Assembly (NCBI RefSeq): GCF_003044185.1
Contig: NZ_PYYB01000001.1
Coordinates: forward strand, 2,686,978 to 2,750,977
DNA length: 64,000 nt
Origin: Paraconexibacter algicola
GTDB taxonomy: Bacteria > Actinomycetota > Thermoleophilia > Solirubrobacterales > Solirubrobacteraceae
Reading direction: 5' to 3'
The position numbers and the translations under genes are program-made. Below the pieces are notes generated by a model. It did no database searches and was not told the DNA's origin. It saw nothing but the letters and a program-made list of their open reading frames with translations. Positions 33,030 to 43,282 of the stretch are shown here, piece after piece; position 1 is the first letter of the stretch; each line of letters opens with the position of its first letter.

Positions 33030-34892
33030 ATGGGAGGAGCGTGCATCGGGCGCCGCGGGTCGCGGCGTGTCCTGACGATGACGGTGGCCGCGCTGGCGAC
33101 GGCAGGGCTGGCGCCCGCCGGGCCGGCGCACGGCGCGACCGTGCGCCTGGAGCCGCTGCGTCAGGCGGCGCTGCTGGACGGCGGGACGGCGACCGCCCGG
33201 GTGGACGTGCCGCGCGGCACCCGCTGGGAGCTGCGACTGCGGCCGCTCGGCCGCCCGGCCGCGACCCCGGACGCCCGGCGCACCGGCGCCGGCCCGCGGG
33301 CGCGCGTGGCGCTGCGCCTCACCGCCGCGGCGGCGGGACGGGTCAGCGCCTGCCGGCGGTCCCGCCTCGTGGCGGAGCTCCGGGTCCGCGGTCGCGTCGC
33401 CGGGCGCCGCGCGGTGCGACGCCTGCGGCTGGACCCGCTGCGCTGCGCCGGCGAGGGGCGGCCGCGCGGGGCGCCCGGGTACCGCGCGGGGGTCGGGGTC
33501 CGCTCGATCGCGCCGCGCGCGCAGGACGGGACGGTCTTCCTGGGCGGCTACGGGATCGGCGGCGGCAGCCCGTTCGCCGCGGGCCGCCGGGCCGACGGGA
33601 CGCTGGCCGACGGCATCGAGGTCCGCGCGGTCGCGATCGAGGCGGACGGTCGCGCGGTCCTCCTCGCCGACGCCGAGGTCCAGGGGTGGTTCGCCGCGGT
33701 CCAGGAGGGGCCGTACGGCCTGACCGACCTGCGTCGCGAGGTCGCCGCGCGCAGCGGCGGCCTCCTGGATCCCCAGCGGGTCGTCGTGCAGTCCAACCAC
33801 AGCCACAGCGCGCCGGACCTCCTGGGCGCCTGGGGCGGCGTGTCGCTGAGCTACCGCCGGCTCGTCTACGACCGCACCGTCGAGGCGGCGCTCGAGGCGC
33901 TCGCGCGCCTGCAGCCGGTCACGGTCGCGTACGGGACCGCGGACGCGGAGCCGCTCATCAGCAACCAGTTCGAGGGCGACCCGCAGAACCCCGACGCCGA
34001 CGACGAGATCCGCGTGCTGGAGGCCCGCGCGGCGCGGGACGGACGGACCGTGGTGACGGTCGTGAACCACAGCGCGCACGCGACCGTGCTGGGCCCGTCG
34101 AACCTCCGTGCCTCCGGGGACTGGACCACCTCGGCGAACCTCGAGCTCGAGCGCCGCACCGGCGCGCCGGCGGTGACCCTGATGGGCACGCTGGGCCGGA
34201 CGCAGCCGCGGGACCGCGGCTGTCCGGACGCGAAGGCGGGGGAGGAGCGGGACCTCTGTGCGGTCCGCGGCTACGCGGCGAAGGTCGTCGACCGGGTCGC
34301 GGACGCGCGGGCGGCGGCCGGGCCGGTCGGGGTCCGCCCGATCGTCGACGGCCGCAGCTTCCTCGTCCAGGACCTCTCCACCAACCCGCCCGTCCTCGGG
34401 CTCAACTACGTCGGGGCGCCGCTGGGCGCGCAGCTCTCCCGCTCGATCACGCCGCCGTGGCTGACCGGCACCTACGTCGGGACGACCACCGCCACGCTGC
34501 GGATCGGCGACGTGCTCCTGTCCGCCGTGCCCGGCGAGGCGTACCCGCAGATCGCCGAGCTCGTCCGCACGCTCACGCGGGGCGCGAAGGGGTGGATGAC
34601 GATGGGCCTCGCCGGCGACCAGCTCGGCTACCTGATCGCGCCGCGGGCCGCCTACCCCGAGCCGCTGCGGCGGACGCTGTTCAACGAGCGCGGCGACCAG
34701 ATCAGCCCGATCGACAACGACAACTACCTGTTCAACGTGTCGCTCACGGTCGGCGAGCGGGTGACCTGCTCGCTCCTGCGCGGCGCGGGCGAGCTGCTGG
34801 AGCGGGGCACCGCGCCGCGGGACGCCTACGATCGCTGCGCCTCCTACGACGACGACCTGCTGCGCGCGCCCGGGGCCGACATCGGCGGTTAG
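33030..34892 (+). CDS. Secreted neutral/alkaline ceramidase-like hydrolase
   Basis: This 620-residue protein has an N-terminal signal peptide (TMTVAALATAGLAPAGPAHG). A beta-rich domain of about 110 residues with a cysteine pair follows, then a region like the zinc-dependent neutral/alkaline non-lysosomal ceramidases. RAGVGVRSIAP, VVVQSNHSHSAPD (zinc-ligand type His) and AVPGEAYPQIAELV are characteristic. True ceramidases cleave the amide bond of ceramide, but bacterial relatives may act on other lipids. It lies on the opposite strand between zwf and opcA, probably as an insertion into an ancestral operon. ATG 33030 has a weak GAGCAT -10 seven nt upstream. Confidence 0.82.
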   Translation: MGGACIGRRGSRRVLTMTVAALATAGLAPAGPAHGATVRLEPLRQAALLDGGTATARVDVPRGTRWELRLRPLGRPAATPDARRTGAGPRARVALRLTAAAAGRVSACRRSRLVAELRVRGRVAGRRAVRRLRLDPLRCAGEGRPRGAPGYRAGVGVRSIAPRAQDGTVFLGGYGIGGGSPFAAGRRADGTLADGIEVRAVAIEADGRAVLLADAEVQGWFAAVQEGPYGLTDLRREVAARSGGLLDPQRVVVQSNHSHSAPDLLGAWGGVSLSYRRLVYDRTVEAALEALARLQPVTVAYGTADAEPLISNQFEGDPQNPDADDEIRVLEARAARDGRTVVTVVNHSAHATVLGPSNLRASGDWTTSANLELERRTGAPAVTLMGTLGRTQPRDRGCPDAKAGEERDLCAVRGYAAKVVDRVADARAAAGPVGVRPIVDGRSFLVQDLSTNPPVLGLNYVGAPLGAQLSRSITPPWLTGTYVGTTTATLRIGDVLLSAVPGEAYPQIAELVRTLTRGAKGWMTMGLAGDQLGYLIAPRAAYPEPLRRTLFNERGDQISPIDNDNYLFNVSLTVGERVTCSLLRGAGELLERGTAPRDAYDRCASYDDDLLRAPGADIGG

Positions 34893-34906
34893 GAGGGTCG
34901 CCCGAT

Positions 34907-34956
34907 GTTCGGCGCAGCCGAACTCGAAGCGATCGCTCCGCGATCGCCGCGATCGC
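34907..34956. terminator. Convergent hairpin region with three GCGATCGC octamers
   Basis: GTTCGGC-GCA-GCCGAAC (34907-34923) is a perfect 7-bp hairpin. It is followed by three copies of the self-complementary octamer GCGATCGC at 34929, 34940 and 34949, reaching the zwf stop. The position between convergent genes fits a bidirectional terminator. Confidence 0.6.
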
Positions 34957-36497
34957 CTAGATCCGGCGCCAGGTGTCGACGTCGCGCAGCAGCGACGCCG
35001 CCTCGGCGGGGCCCTGCGAACCGGCCTCGTACTGCGGTAGCGGGCCGGGGGTCTCCTCCCACGTCGAGACGATCGGATCCATGATCCGCCACTGCGCCTC
35101 GGCCTCGTCGTTGCGGGTGAAGAGCGTCGCGTCGCCCCGCATCGCGTCCATGATCAGCCGCTCGTAGGCCTCGGGGGACTGCGACACGAACGCGGTCCCG
35201 TACTGGAAGTCCATCTGCACGGGCCGGATCCGCATCCGCGTCCCGGGGATCTTCGCGCCGAGCGACAGCGACACGCCCTCGTTGGGCTGCATGGTCAGCA
35301 CGAGCTGGTTGGGCATGAGCGTGGTGGGGTGGGCGGGGTCCGATCCGCCGAACGCGACGTGCGGGACGGGCTTGAGCGTCACCGCGATCTCCGTCACCTT
35401 GCGCGCCAGCCGCTTGCCGGTCCGCAGGTAGAACGGCACGCCCGCCCAGCGCCAGTTCTGCACGTGCAGCCGCAAGGCCGCGTAGGTCTCGGTGTTGGAG
35501 TCCGCCGGGACGTCGGCCTCGTCGAGGTAGCCGGGCACGTCCTCGCCGCCGGCGCTGCCCTTCGCGTACTGCGCGCGGACCGCCATCTGGTCGACCTCGT
35601 CGGGCGCGGGCGGCCGGATCGCCTTGAGGACCTTGACCTTCTCGTTGCGGACCTCGTCGGCGCCGAGGTCGATCGGCGGCTCCATGCAGAGCAGGCAGAG
35701 CAGCTGCATCATGTGGTTCTGGACGAGGTCGCGCAGCGCACCCGCCTGGTCGTAGTACCCCGCCCGCGAGCCGATCCCGATGTCCTCCGACGCGGTGATC
35801 TGCACCGACTGGATGTGGTCGCGGTTCCAGACCGGCTCGAACATCCGGTTCGCGAACCGGAAGGCCAGCATGTTCTGGACCGTCTCCTTGCCGAGGTAGT
35901 GGTCGATCCGGAAGACCTGCTGCTCGGAGAACACCGACAGGACCTTCTGGTTCAGGTCGATCGCGCTGGCGAGCGTCGTGCCGAACGGCTTCTCGATGAT
36001 GATCCGCACCTCGCCCTCGTCGGGCAGCTCGTGCAGGCCATGGGCGCCGAGCTGCTCGACGATCACGGGGAAGAAGTCGGGCGCGGTCGACAGGTAGAAC
36101 GCGCGGTTCAGCGTCAGGGCGCCCGCGCCCTCGTCGAACTCGCCCAGGACCTTCGCGATGCCCTCGTAGACGGAGGCCGAGTCGAACGTGCCCGCGACCC
36201 AGCGGACGTCCGCGAGCAGCGCCTCGAGGACGGTCTCGTCCGGCTCGCGCCGCGAGTGCTCGCGGATCGCCTCCGCGGCCTCCTTGCGGAACTCCTCGTC
36301 GGTCATCTCGCTGCGCGAGGTCCCGACGAGGTGGAAGCGCTCGGGCAGCGCGCCCTCGTGCGCGAGGTTGTAGAGGGCGGGGAGGAGCTTGCGCTTGGCG
36401 AGGTCGCCGAGGCCGCCGAAGATGACGAGCGACGTGGGGTGGACCGGCAGGCGCTCCAGCCCCTCGACGAGCGGGTTCTCGTCCGGGCCGGGGGTGC

Positions 36498-36501
<4 letters not shown>
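34957..36501 (-). CDS. zwf: Glucose-6-phosphate 1-dehydrogenase
   Basis: This 514-residue enzyme oxidises glucose-6-phosphate to 6-phosphogluconolactone. It shows the cofactor-binding start VIFGGLGDLAKRKLLPALY, the EKPFG motif and the active site RIDHYLGKE. The length is normal. GTG 36501 overlaps the gnd stop (GTGA), so zwf is the third coupled gene of tal-pgi, gnd, zwf. The first cofactor glycine motif reads GGLGD where many enzymes have GASGD, a common variant. Its assembly factor OpcA is encoded 1.9 kb further on. Confidence 0.96.
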
Positions 36502-37430
<929 letters not shown>

Positions 37431-37432
37431 GG

Positions 37433-40201
37433 CTAGAGGAGCTCCTTCAGTCGTGCGGTGACGGCCCGCAGGGCGGCGACGGGATCGTCGCCCTCCAGGG
37501 TGAGACGTTCGGCCGGCCGGCCGTGGGCGCGCAGCGTGCGCAGGTCACCCAGCGCCTGCGCGTGCTTGAGCGTCGTGAAGCCGAAGGTCTGCCCGGGGAT
37601 CGCGACGTCCTCGCCGCGGTCGTGCACGAGCTGCAGGAACGACCCCACGGCCGGGCCGCCCTTGTGGAACTGGCCGGTGGAGTGCAGGAACCGGGGCCCG
37701 TAGCCGAAGGTCGTCGTGCGGGCCGTCGCGTCGCGGACCGTCGCGCGCAGCTCGGCGACGGCGTCGTCGAAGGCCGCGGACGGCTCGAGGTAGCCCATGA
37801 TCGCGAGGTACCCGCCGTCCTGGTCGCGCAGGCCCGCGAGCAGCGCGCCGAGGGCGGCGTCGTCGGCGTCGGCCTCGGGGGCGCCGTCGAGCCCGTCGGC
37901 GAGCACGGCCTTCGTCGCCTCCTTCGCCTCGGCGACGTTGGGCTGGTCGAACGGGTTGATCCCGAGCGCCCAGCCGGCGACGGCGGTCGCGAACTCCCAC
38001 AGCAGGAAGATGCGCCCGAGGTCCCCGGGCCCGTGGACGGGCATCGTCAGCACCGGGTGCCCGGCGGCGGCGAGCGCGGCGAGCCGCCCGTCGTGGGCGC
38101 CGTCACCGCCGTCGGCCCGCAGGTGCACGAGCACGCGGTCGGGCCCGTAGGCGTCGGTGGCGCCGAGCGGCTCGTCGGCGACCGGCAGGATGCCGCGCCC
38201 CTCCTTGCCGGTCGACTCGGCGATGAGCTGCTCGACCCACAGGCCGAACGCCTCCAGCGGCGGGTCGACGACGAACGTCAGCTTGTCGCGGCCGTGCCGG
38301 GCGAGCTCGCCGATCGCGCAGCCCAGCCAGCCGCCGCCGCCCGGCGCGGGCGGCGTGGCGCGGCAGTCGCGCGCCGCGGCGCTCGCGCCGTCCAGGAGCG
38401 CGGGCAGGTCGGCGCCCATCAGGGCGGCGGGCACGAGCCCGAAGTACGAGAGCGCGCTGTAGCGGCCGCCGATGTCGGGGTCGTTGAGGAACGTGCGGCG
38501 GAAGCCGCGCGCGGCCGCGAGGTCGACGAGCGAGGACCCCGGGTCGGTGATCGCGACGAAGTGCCGGCCGGCGGCCTCGGCGCCGACCGTGTCGTACATG
38601 ACCGCGTGGAAGTGCTCGAACGCGCTGAGCGTCTCGATCGTGCCGCCGGACTTCGTCGACACGACGAACAGCGTGCGGCGCAGGTCGACCGCGTCCTGCA
38701 CGCGGCGCACGGCGGTCGCGTCGGTGGAGTCGAGCATCAGCAGCGCGGGCCAGCCGGCCTGGTCGCCGAAGCTGCGGCGCACGACCTCGGGCGCCAGCGA
38801 CGAGCCGCCCATGCCGAGCAGCACGACGTGCTCGATGCCGTCGTCGCGCACGCTCCGCGCGAAGCCGACGAGCTCGCCGATCTCGTCGGTGAGCCGGTCG
38901 GCGATGGTCAGCCAGCCGAGCCGGTCGGCGACCTCCGGCTGTCCGGCGGGGCCGAAGACGGTGTCGTCGATCGCCCAGATCCGCGCGATGACGTCCGCCT
39001 CGACGGCCTGGGCGACGCGCTCCTCGACGGCCTGCGCCAGCGCGTCCGGCAGCTGCCCGCCGACGGCGGGGACGGGGTCGGCGGCCGCGGCGGCCCGCGC
39101 CTCCTCGATCCCGGCGAGCAGCTGCTCCATCGGCGTGACGAACGCGGCGATGCCCTCGCGCAGGAGCGTGTCGGTGACGTCGTCGAGGTCGATCCCGGCC
39201 TCGGCGAGGGCGGCGAGGTCGGCGCTGGGGTCCAGCGCGGCGGTCGGCGTCCCGTCGACGGCGAACGCGGCCGGGTCCGAGCGCTCCGCGGCCGCCTCGA
39301 GCGTCGCGAGCGGCATCGTGTTGACGGTGTCGGGGCCGACGAGCCCGTCGACGTACAGGGTGTCGGGGTAGGCGGGGTCCTTGACGCCGGTCGACGCCCA
39401 CAGCGGCCGCTGGACCGCGGCGCCCGCCGCCCGCAGCGGGGCGAAGCGGTCCCCGTCGAAGAGCGCGCGGAAGCGGTGGTAGGCGGCGCGGGCGTTGGCC
39501 AGGCCGGCCCGTCCGGCGAGGTCCTCGCGGCCGCGCTCGCGCAGGCGGCGGTCGACCTCGGTGTCGACGCGGGAGACGAAGAAGGAGGCGACCGAGTGCA
39601 CGTCGAGCGGCAGGCCCTCGGCGTGGCGGCGCTCGAGGCCGCGCAGGTACGCGTCGGCGACGCGCTCGTAGGCGGCGACGCTGAAGAGCAGCGTGACGTT
39701 GACGTTGATGCCCTCGTAGATCGCCTGCTCGATCGCGGGCACGCACGCGTCGGTCCCCGGGATCTTGATCATCGCGTTGGGGCGGTCCAGCGCCTCCCAG
39801 TAGGCGCGGGCCTGCACGATCGTGCCGTCGGCGTCGTGGGCGAGCCCGGGGTCGACCTCGAGCGACACGAAGCCGTCGGCGCCGCCGCTGGCGGCGTGCA
39901 CGGGGCCCAGGACGTCGCAGGCGTCCCGCACGTCCTGGAGGGCGATCGCCTCGTAGATCGCGTGCGCGTCGGCGCCGTCCCGGGCCAGCGACCGGATCTG
40001 CCCGTCGTAGTCGTCGGAGCCGAGGATCGCCTTCTCGAAGATCGCCGGGTTGGAGGTGACGCCGCGCAGCGAGTAGGCCTGCGCCATCCGCCCGAGCTCC
40101 CCGTCGGTGAGGAGGTCCCGCCGGATCTGGTCGAGCCACGCGCTCGTCCCGGCGGCGGTCAGGGCGGAGAGTCGTTCGTTGGCGGGCACCGTCTGGCTCA
40201 T
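37433..40201 (-). CDS. Bifunctional transaldolase/glucose-6-phosphate isomerase
   Basis: This 922-residue fusion has a transaldolase domain at about residues 1-370, with Schiff-base Lys146 in NAMIKIPGT and GVTSNPAIFEKAI near the start. A phosphoglucose isomerase domain follows at about residues 390-920, with VLLGMGGSSLAPEV, VVSTKSGGTIET and a C-terminal GQTFGF/QALGD region. The fused form is known in several bacteria and links the non-oxidative pentose pathway to glycolysis. It is the first gene of the operon and carries an AAGGGT hexamer 6 nt before ATG 40201. Confidence 0.95.
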   Translation of the reverse strand: MSQTVPANERLSALTAAGTSAWLDQIRRDLLTDGELGRMAQAYSLRGVTSNPAIFEKAILGSDDYDGQIRSLARDGADAHAIYEAIALQDVRDACDVLGPVHAASGGADGFVSLEVDPGLAHDADGTIVQARAYWEALDRPNAMIKIPGTDACVPAIEQAIYEGINVNVTLLFSVAAYERVADAYLRGLERRHAEGLPLDVHSVASFFVSRVDTEVDRRLRERGREDLAGRAGLANARAAYHRFRALFDGDRFAPLRAAGAAVQRPLWASTGVKDPAYPDTLYVDGLVGPDTVNTMPLATLEAAAERSDPAAFAVDGTPTAALDPSADLAALAEAGIDLDDVTDTLLREGIAAFVTPMEQLLAGIEEARAAAAADPVPAVGGQLPDALAQAVEERVAQAVEADVIARIWAIDDTVFGPAGQPEVADRLGWLTIADRLTDEIGELVGFARSVRDDGIEHVVLLGMGGSSLAPEVVRRSFGDQAGWPALLMLDSTDATAVRRVQDAVDLRRTLFVVSTKSGGTIETLSAFEHFHAVMYDTVGAEAAGRHFVAITDPGSSLVDLAAARGFRRTFLNDPDIGGRYSALSYFGLVPAALMGADLPALLDGASAAARDCRATPPAPGGGGWLGCAIGELARHGRDKLTFVVDPPLEAFGLWVEQLIAESTGKEGRGILPVADEPLGATDAYGPDRVLVHLRADGGDGAHDGRLAALAAAGHPVLTMPVHGPGDLGRIFLLWEFATAVAGWALGINPFDQPNVAEAKEATKAVLADGLDGAPEADADDAALGALLAGLRDQDGGYLAIMGYLEPSAAFDDAVAELRATVRDATARTTTFGYGPRFLHSTGQFHKGGPAVGSFLQLVHDRGEDVAIPGQTFGFTTLKHAQALGDLRTLRAHGRPAERLTLEGDDPVAALRAVTARLKELL

Positions 40202-40270
40202 GGCGCAACCCTTTCATGCGCGGCAAGGCGGGTCTTCGGACCGGGGGGCGGTGGGGTAGCGTCCGCCTCC

Positions 40271-41260
40271 ATGAAGGCCGTCCAGATCGTCGAGTTGACC
40301 GGACCCTCGACCGCGCTGCGCGTGGTCGACGTCCCCGAGCCGGAGCCCTCCCACTTCATGACGCCGGGCGCGGGCGTCGTGATCGACGTGCGCGCCGCCG
40401 GGGTGTCGTTCCCGGAGCTGCTGCAGACCCGCGGCCAGTACCAGATGAAGCCCGACCTGCCGTTCGTGCCGGGCAGCGAGGTCGGTGGCGTGGTGCGCAG
40501 CGCGCCCGAGGGCAGCGGCTTCGCGCCGGGTGACCGGGTCGCGGGGTTCTGCGTGCTCGGCGGCTGGGCGGAGGTGGCGGTCGCGCCGGTCGCGATGACG
40601 TTCGCACTGCCCGACGCGCTCGACTTCGCGCAGGGCGCGGCGCTCGTCCTGAACTACCACACGGCCTACTTCTCGCTCGTGACCCGCGGGCGGCTGGCGG
40701 CGGGCGAGACGGTGCTCGTCCACGGCGCCGCGGGCGGCGTCGGCACCGCGACGCTCCAGGTCGCCAAGGGCCTCGGAGCGCGGACGATCGCGGTCGTCTC
40801 CAGCGACGAGAAGGAGCGCGTCGCCCGCGAGGCGGGCGCCGACGAGGTCGTGCGCTCCGACGGGGCCTGGAAGGACGAGGCGCTCGCGCTCACCGAGGGC
40901 CGCGGGGTCGACGTCGTCATCGACCCGGTCGGCGGGGACCGCTTCACCGACAGCCTGCGGTCGCTGGCGCGGACCGGCCGGGCCGTGGTCGTCGGCTTCA
41001 CCGCCGGCTCGATCCCGGAGGTGAAGGTCAACCGGCTGCTGCTGCGCAACACCGAGGTCGTCGGTGCGGGCTGGGGCGAGTACCTGTTCTCGGGCGGGAT
41101 GGCCTACGCGGCCGAGGCGGGCGACGTGCTCGCGCGGCTGATGGACGAGGGGCACGTGCGCCCGCCGGTCGGCGCCCGCTTCGGCCTGGACGAGGCCGGC
41201 CGCGCGCTGGAGCTGCTCGAGGGGCGGGGCGCGCTGGGCAAGGTCGTCCTCGAGCTCTGA
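40271..41260 (+). CDS. NADPH:quinone oxidoreductase-like MDR protein
   Basis: This 329-residue medium-chain dehydrogenase/reductase is of the zinc-free quinone oxidoreductase type. The GroES-like half contains VRAAGVSFPELLQTRGQYQ and FVPGSEVGG, and the Rossmann half has VLVHGAAGGVGTATLQVAKG. No zinc-ligand cysteine clusters are present. It probably reduces quinones or enoyl compounds with NADPH. ATG 40271 is set by TAGCGT (40257-40262) ending 8 nt upstream. It is divergent from the tal-pgi operon, and an NADPH user next to NADPH-producing genes is plausible. Confidence 0.9.
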   Translation: MKAVQIVELTGPSTALRVVDVPEPEPSHFMTPGAGVVIDVRAAGVSFPELLQTRGQYQMKPDLPFVPGSEVGGVVRSAPEGSGFAPGDRVAGFCVLGGWAEVAVAPVAMTFALPDALDFAQGAALVLNYHTAYFSLVTRGRLAAGETVLVHGAAGGVGTATLQVAKGLGARTIAVVSSDEKERVAREAGADEVVRSDGAWKDEALALTEGRGVDVVIDPVGGDRFTDSLRSLARTGRAVVVGFTAGSIPEVKVNRLLLRNTEVVGAGWGEYLFSGGMAYAAEAGDVLARLMDEGHVRPPVGARFGLDEAGRALELLEGRGALGKVVLEL

Positions 41261-41269
41261 GTCCCGCGG

Positions 41270-41298
41270 CCGGACGTCCCTGCGGGTGGGACGTCCGG
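41270..41298 (+). terminator. Hairpin after the quinone oxidoreductase gene
   Basis: The perfect 11-bp arms CCGGACGTCCC and GGGACGTCCGG pair around the loop TGCGGGT, 9 bases after the stop. Confidence 0.7.
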
Positions 41299-41331
41299 CG
41301 ACCGGCGGGCGGGCAGGACTAGGGTGGGGGG

Positions 41332-41760
41332 ATGGAGCTCCTCTCCGGGATCGCCGAGGCGGACGCCGCCCTCGGTCGCCGCTTCCCCCTGCCGACGGCG
41401 GCGCTGCCGCTGGCGCGCTGGGTCGAGGTGCGCCGCCTCCCGGGTGCGGGCGTCGAGATCGAGTGGAACCTCGACGACACCCGCGAGGGCAGCCCCGGCC
41501 GGCTGGCGCTCTACGCGGGCCACGAGCCGCCCCCGGGGCAGCTGCCCGACGACGAGGTCGACGCGACCCGGATCGAGCTCGCCGGCCGGCACGTCACCGT
41601 GCGCCGCGCGCCGCTGCCGGAGGCGATCGTGTCGCTGCGCCCGGTCTGGGAGCTGCGCTGGCGCACCACGAGCCTGCACCTGCGGCTGACGGCGCAGGGA
41701 CCGTGGGAGCTGCCCGCGGTCCTGGCGATCGCCGCGTCCGTCGATCTCGAAACCGGCTGA
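41332..41760 (+). CDS. Conserved-looking small protein of unknown function
   Basis: This 142-residue protein is one beta-rich domain with alternating hydrophobic strands (WVEVRRLPGAGVEIEWNLDD, ATRIELAGRHVTVRRAPLP, WRTTSLHLRLTAQG). It has no cysteines, signal peptide or membrane segment. I do not recognise the family. Its promoter is the clearest argument that it is a real gene: TAGGGT (41320-41325) ends 6 nt before ATG 41332. The membrane-protein gene downstream has a TAGGGT of its own. Confidence 0.65.
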   Translation: MELLSGIAEADAALGRRFPLPTAALPLARWVEVRRLPGAGVEIEWNLDDTREGSPGRLALYAGHEPPPGQLPDDEVDATRIELAGRHVTVRRAPLPEAIVSLRPVWELRWRTTSLHLRLTAQGPWELPAVLAIAASVDLETG

Positions 41761-41800
41761 TCGACGCGGGACGGTCGGGCGCTCGGATAGGGTCGCCCGC

Positions 41801-42259
41801 ATGGATCTCAAGCGGGTCAGCCGGGGCGAGTACATCGCGGTCGCGGGAGGGCTGCTGCTCCTGCTGGGCGTGTTCCTCAAGTGGTACGCGGGCGGCAACG
41901 AGAATGCGGAGCTCGCCGGGCGCACCGGCATGTTCGAGCTGTCGGCGTGGCAGACCTTCGGGATCCTCAAGTGGCTGTTCCTCGCCGCCGCGGTCGCCCC
42001 GCTGGTGCTCGCCTACATCATCGCCCGCGACCACGAGCTGTCGTGGCCGCGCGGCCAGGTGACCTCGATCGTCGGGATCGCGGCGATCGGCATCCTCGCC
42101 TACATCGGCCTGATCGACCGACCGGGGCAGCCCTCGGGGCAGATCGACCTGAAGTTCGGCTGGTTCGTGGCCTTCCTCGGGGCGGTCCTGATGCTCGCCG
42201 GGTCGGTGATGCGCCAGCAGGAGAGCGAGATGCGGCGCAAGCCGCCCGGCACGCTCTGA
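41801..42259 (+). CDS. Four-helix membrane protein of unknown function
   Basis: This 152-residue integral membrane protein has four predicted helices: about residues 11-28, 52-71, 83-101 and 118-138. The first loop (KWYAGGNENAELAGRTGMFELSAWQ) is probably extracellular, and the tail is basic (MRRKPP). The family is not recognised. ATG 41801 has TAGGGT (41788-41793) ending 7 nt upstream. glpX follows after 24 nt and has its own -10. Confidence 0.75.
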   Translation: MDLKRVSRGEYIAVAGGLLLLLGVFLKWYAGGNENAELAGRTGMFELSAWQTFGILKWLFLAAAVAPLVLAYIIARDHELSWPRGQVTSIVGIAAIGILAYIGLIDRPGQPSGQIDLKFGWFVAFLGAVLMLAGSVMRQQESEMRRKPPGTL

Positions 42260-42283
42260 GCGTCACCCCATAGGCTCCGCGTC

Positions 42284-43282
42284 GTGACCACGACGACGAA
42301 CCGTCCCGACAGAAACCTCGCCCTCGAGCTGGTCCGCGTGACCGAGGCCGGTGCGCTCGCCGCCGCGAAGCTCGCCGGCAAGGGCGACAAGATCGCCGCC
42401 GACCAGGCCGCCGTCGACGCCATGCGCGGCGTGCTCGACGGGGTCGCGATGAACGGCGTCGTCGTCATCGGCGAGGGCGAGAAGGACGAGGCCCCGATGC
42501 TGTTCAACGGCGAGTCCGTGGGCGACGGGACCGGTCCCGAGATGGAGATCGCGGTCGACCCGCTGGAGGGCACGACCCTGTGCGCGAAGGGCATGCCCAA
42601 CGCGCTGTCGGTGATCGCGCTGTCGCCGAAGGGCACGATGTTCGACCCGGGCCCGTGCGTCTACATGGAGAAGCTCGCGGCGGGCGCGGACGTGGCCGAC
42701 CTGCTCGACCTCGACCGGCCGATCGGCGAGACGCTGAAGCTCATGGCGCAGCGCCGCGCGTGCGCGGTGAACGACCTGACGGTGATCGTCCTGGACCGTC
42801 CGCGCCACGAGGACGGCATCAAGGAGATCCGCGACGCGGGTGCGCGCGTGCGCCTGATCTCCGACGGCGACGTCAGCGCGGTGCTCGTCGCGGTCAGCCC
42901 CGACCGCCCGATCGACCTCCTCTGGGGCGTCGGCGGCACGCCCGAGGGCGTCCTGGCGGCGGCCGCGGTGAAGTGCATCGGCGGCGGGCTCATCGGTCGC
43001 CTGTGGCCGCGCGACGAGGGCGAGAAGCAGGCGGCGATCGACGCCGGCTACGACCTCGACCGCCAGCTCAGCCAGGACGACCTGGTGACCGGGGACGACT
43101 GCTTCTTCAGCGCCACCGGCGTGACCGACGGCGACCTGCTGCAGGGCGTGCGCTCCCAGGGCGCGGGCTCGTGGACGACGGAGTCGCTGGTGATGCGCTC
43201 CCGCTCGGGCACGGTGCGGCGGATCATGGCCCAGCACAACCGGGCCAAGCTGCGCGAGCTCAACCCGGAGATGTACGGCTAG
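42284..43282 (+). CDS. glpX: Fructose-1,6-bisphosphatase class II
   Basis: This 332-residue GlpX-type enzyme hydrolyses fructose-1,6-bisphosphate to fructose-6-phosphate in gluconeogenesis. Key segments are VIGEGEKDEAPMLFNGE, VDPLEGTTLCAKGMPNA (metal and phosphate contacts) and WGVGGTPEGVLAAAA. The length is normal. GTG 42284 has TAGGCT (42271-42276) ending 7 nt upstream. Together with pgi and tal on the neighbouring operon it can recycle triose and fructose phosphates into the oxidative pentose pathway. The 3' end overlaps the next, convergent gene by 23 nt. Confidence 0.95.
   Translation: MTTTTNRPDRNLALELVRVTEAGALAAAKLAGKGDKIAADQAAVDAMRGVLDGVAMNGVVVIGEGEKDEAPMLFNGESVGDGTGPEMEIAVDPLEGTTLCAKGMPNALSVIALSPKGTMFDPGPCVYMEKLAAGADVADLLDLDRPIGETLKLMAQRRACAVNDLTVIVLDRPRHEDGIKEIRDAGARVRLISDGDVSAVLVAVSPDRPIDLLWGVGGTPEGVLAAAAVKCIGGGLIGRLWPRDEGEKQAAIDAGYDLDRQLSQDDLVTGDDCFFSATGVTDGDLLQGVRSQGAGSWTTESLVMRSRSGTVRRIMAQHNRAKLRELNPEMYG

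Noticed and set aside
34907-34923. A further copy of the DUF559-flanking palindrome
   Set aside because: GTTCGGC is shared, but the AACAGGGAG arm is missing. The similarity is too short to call.
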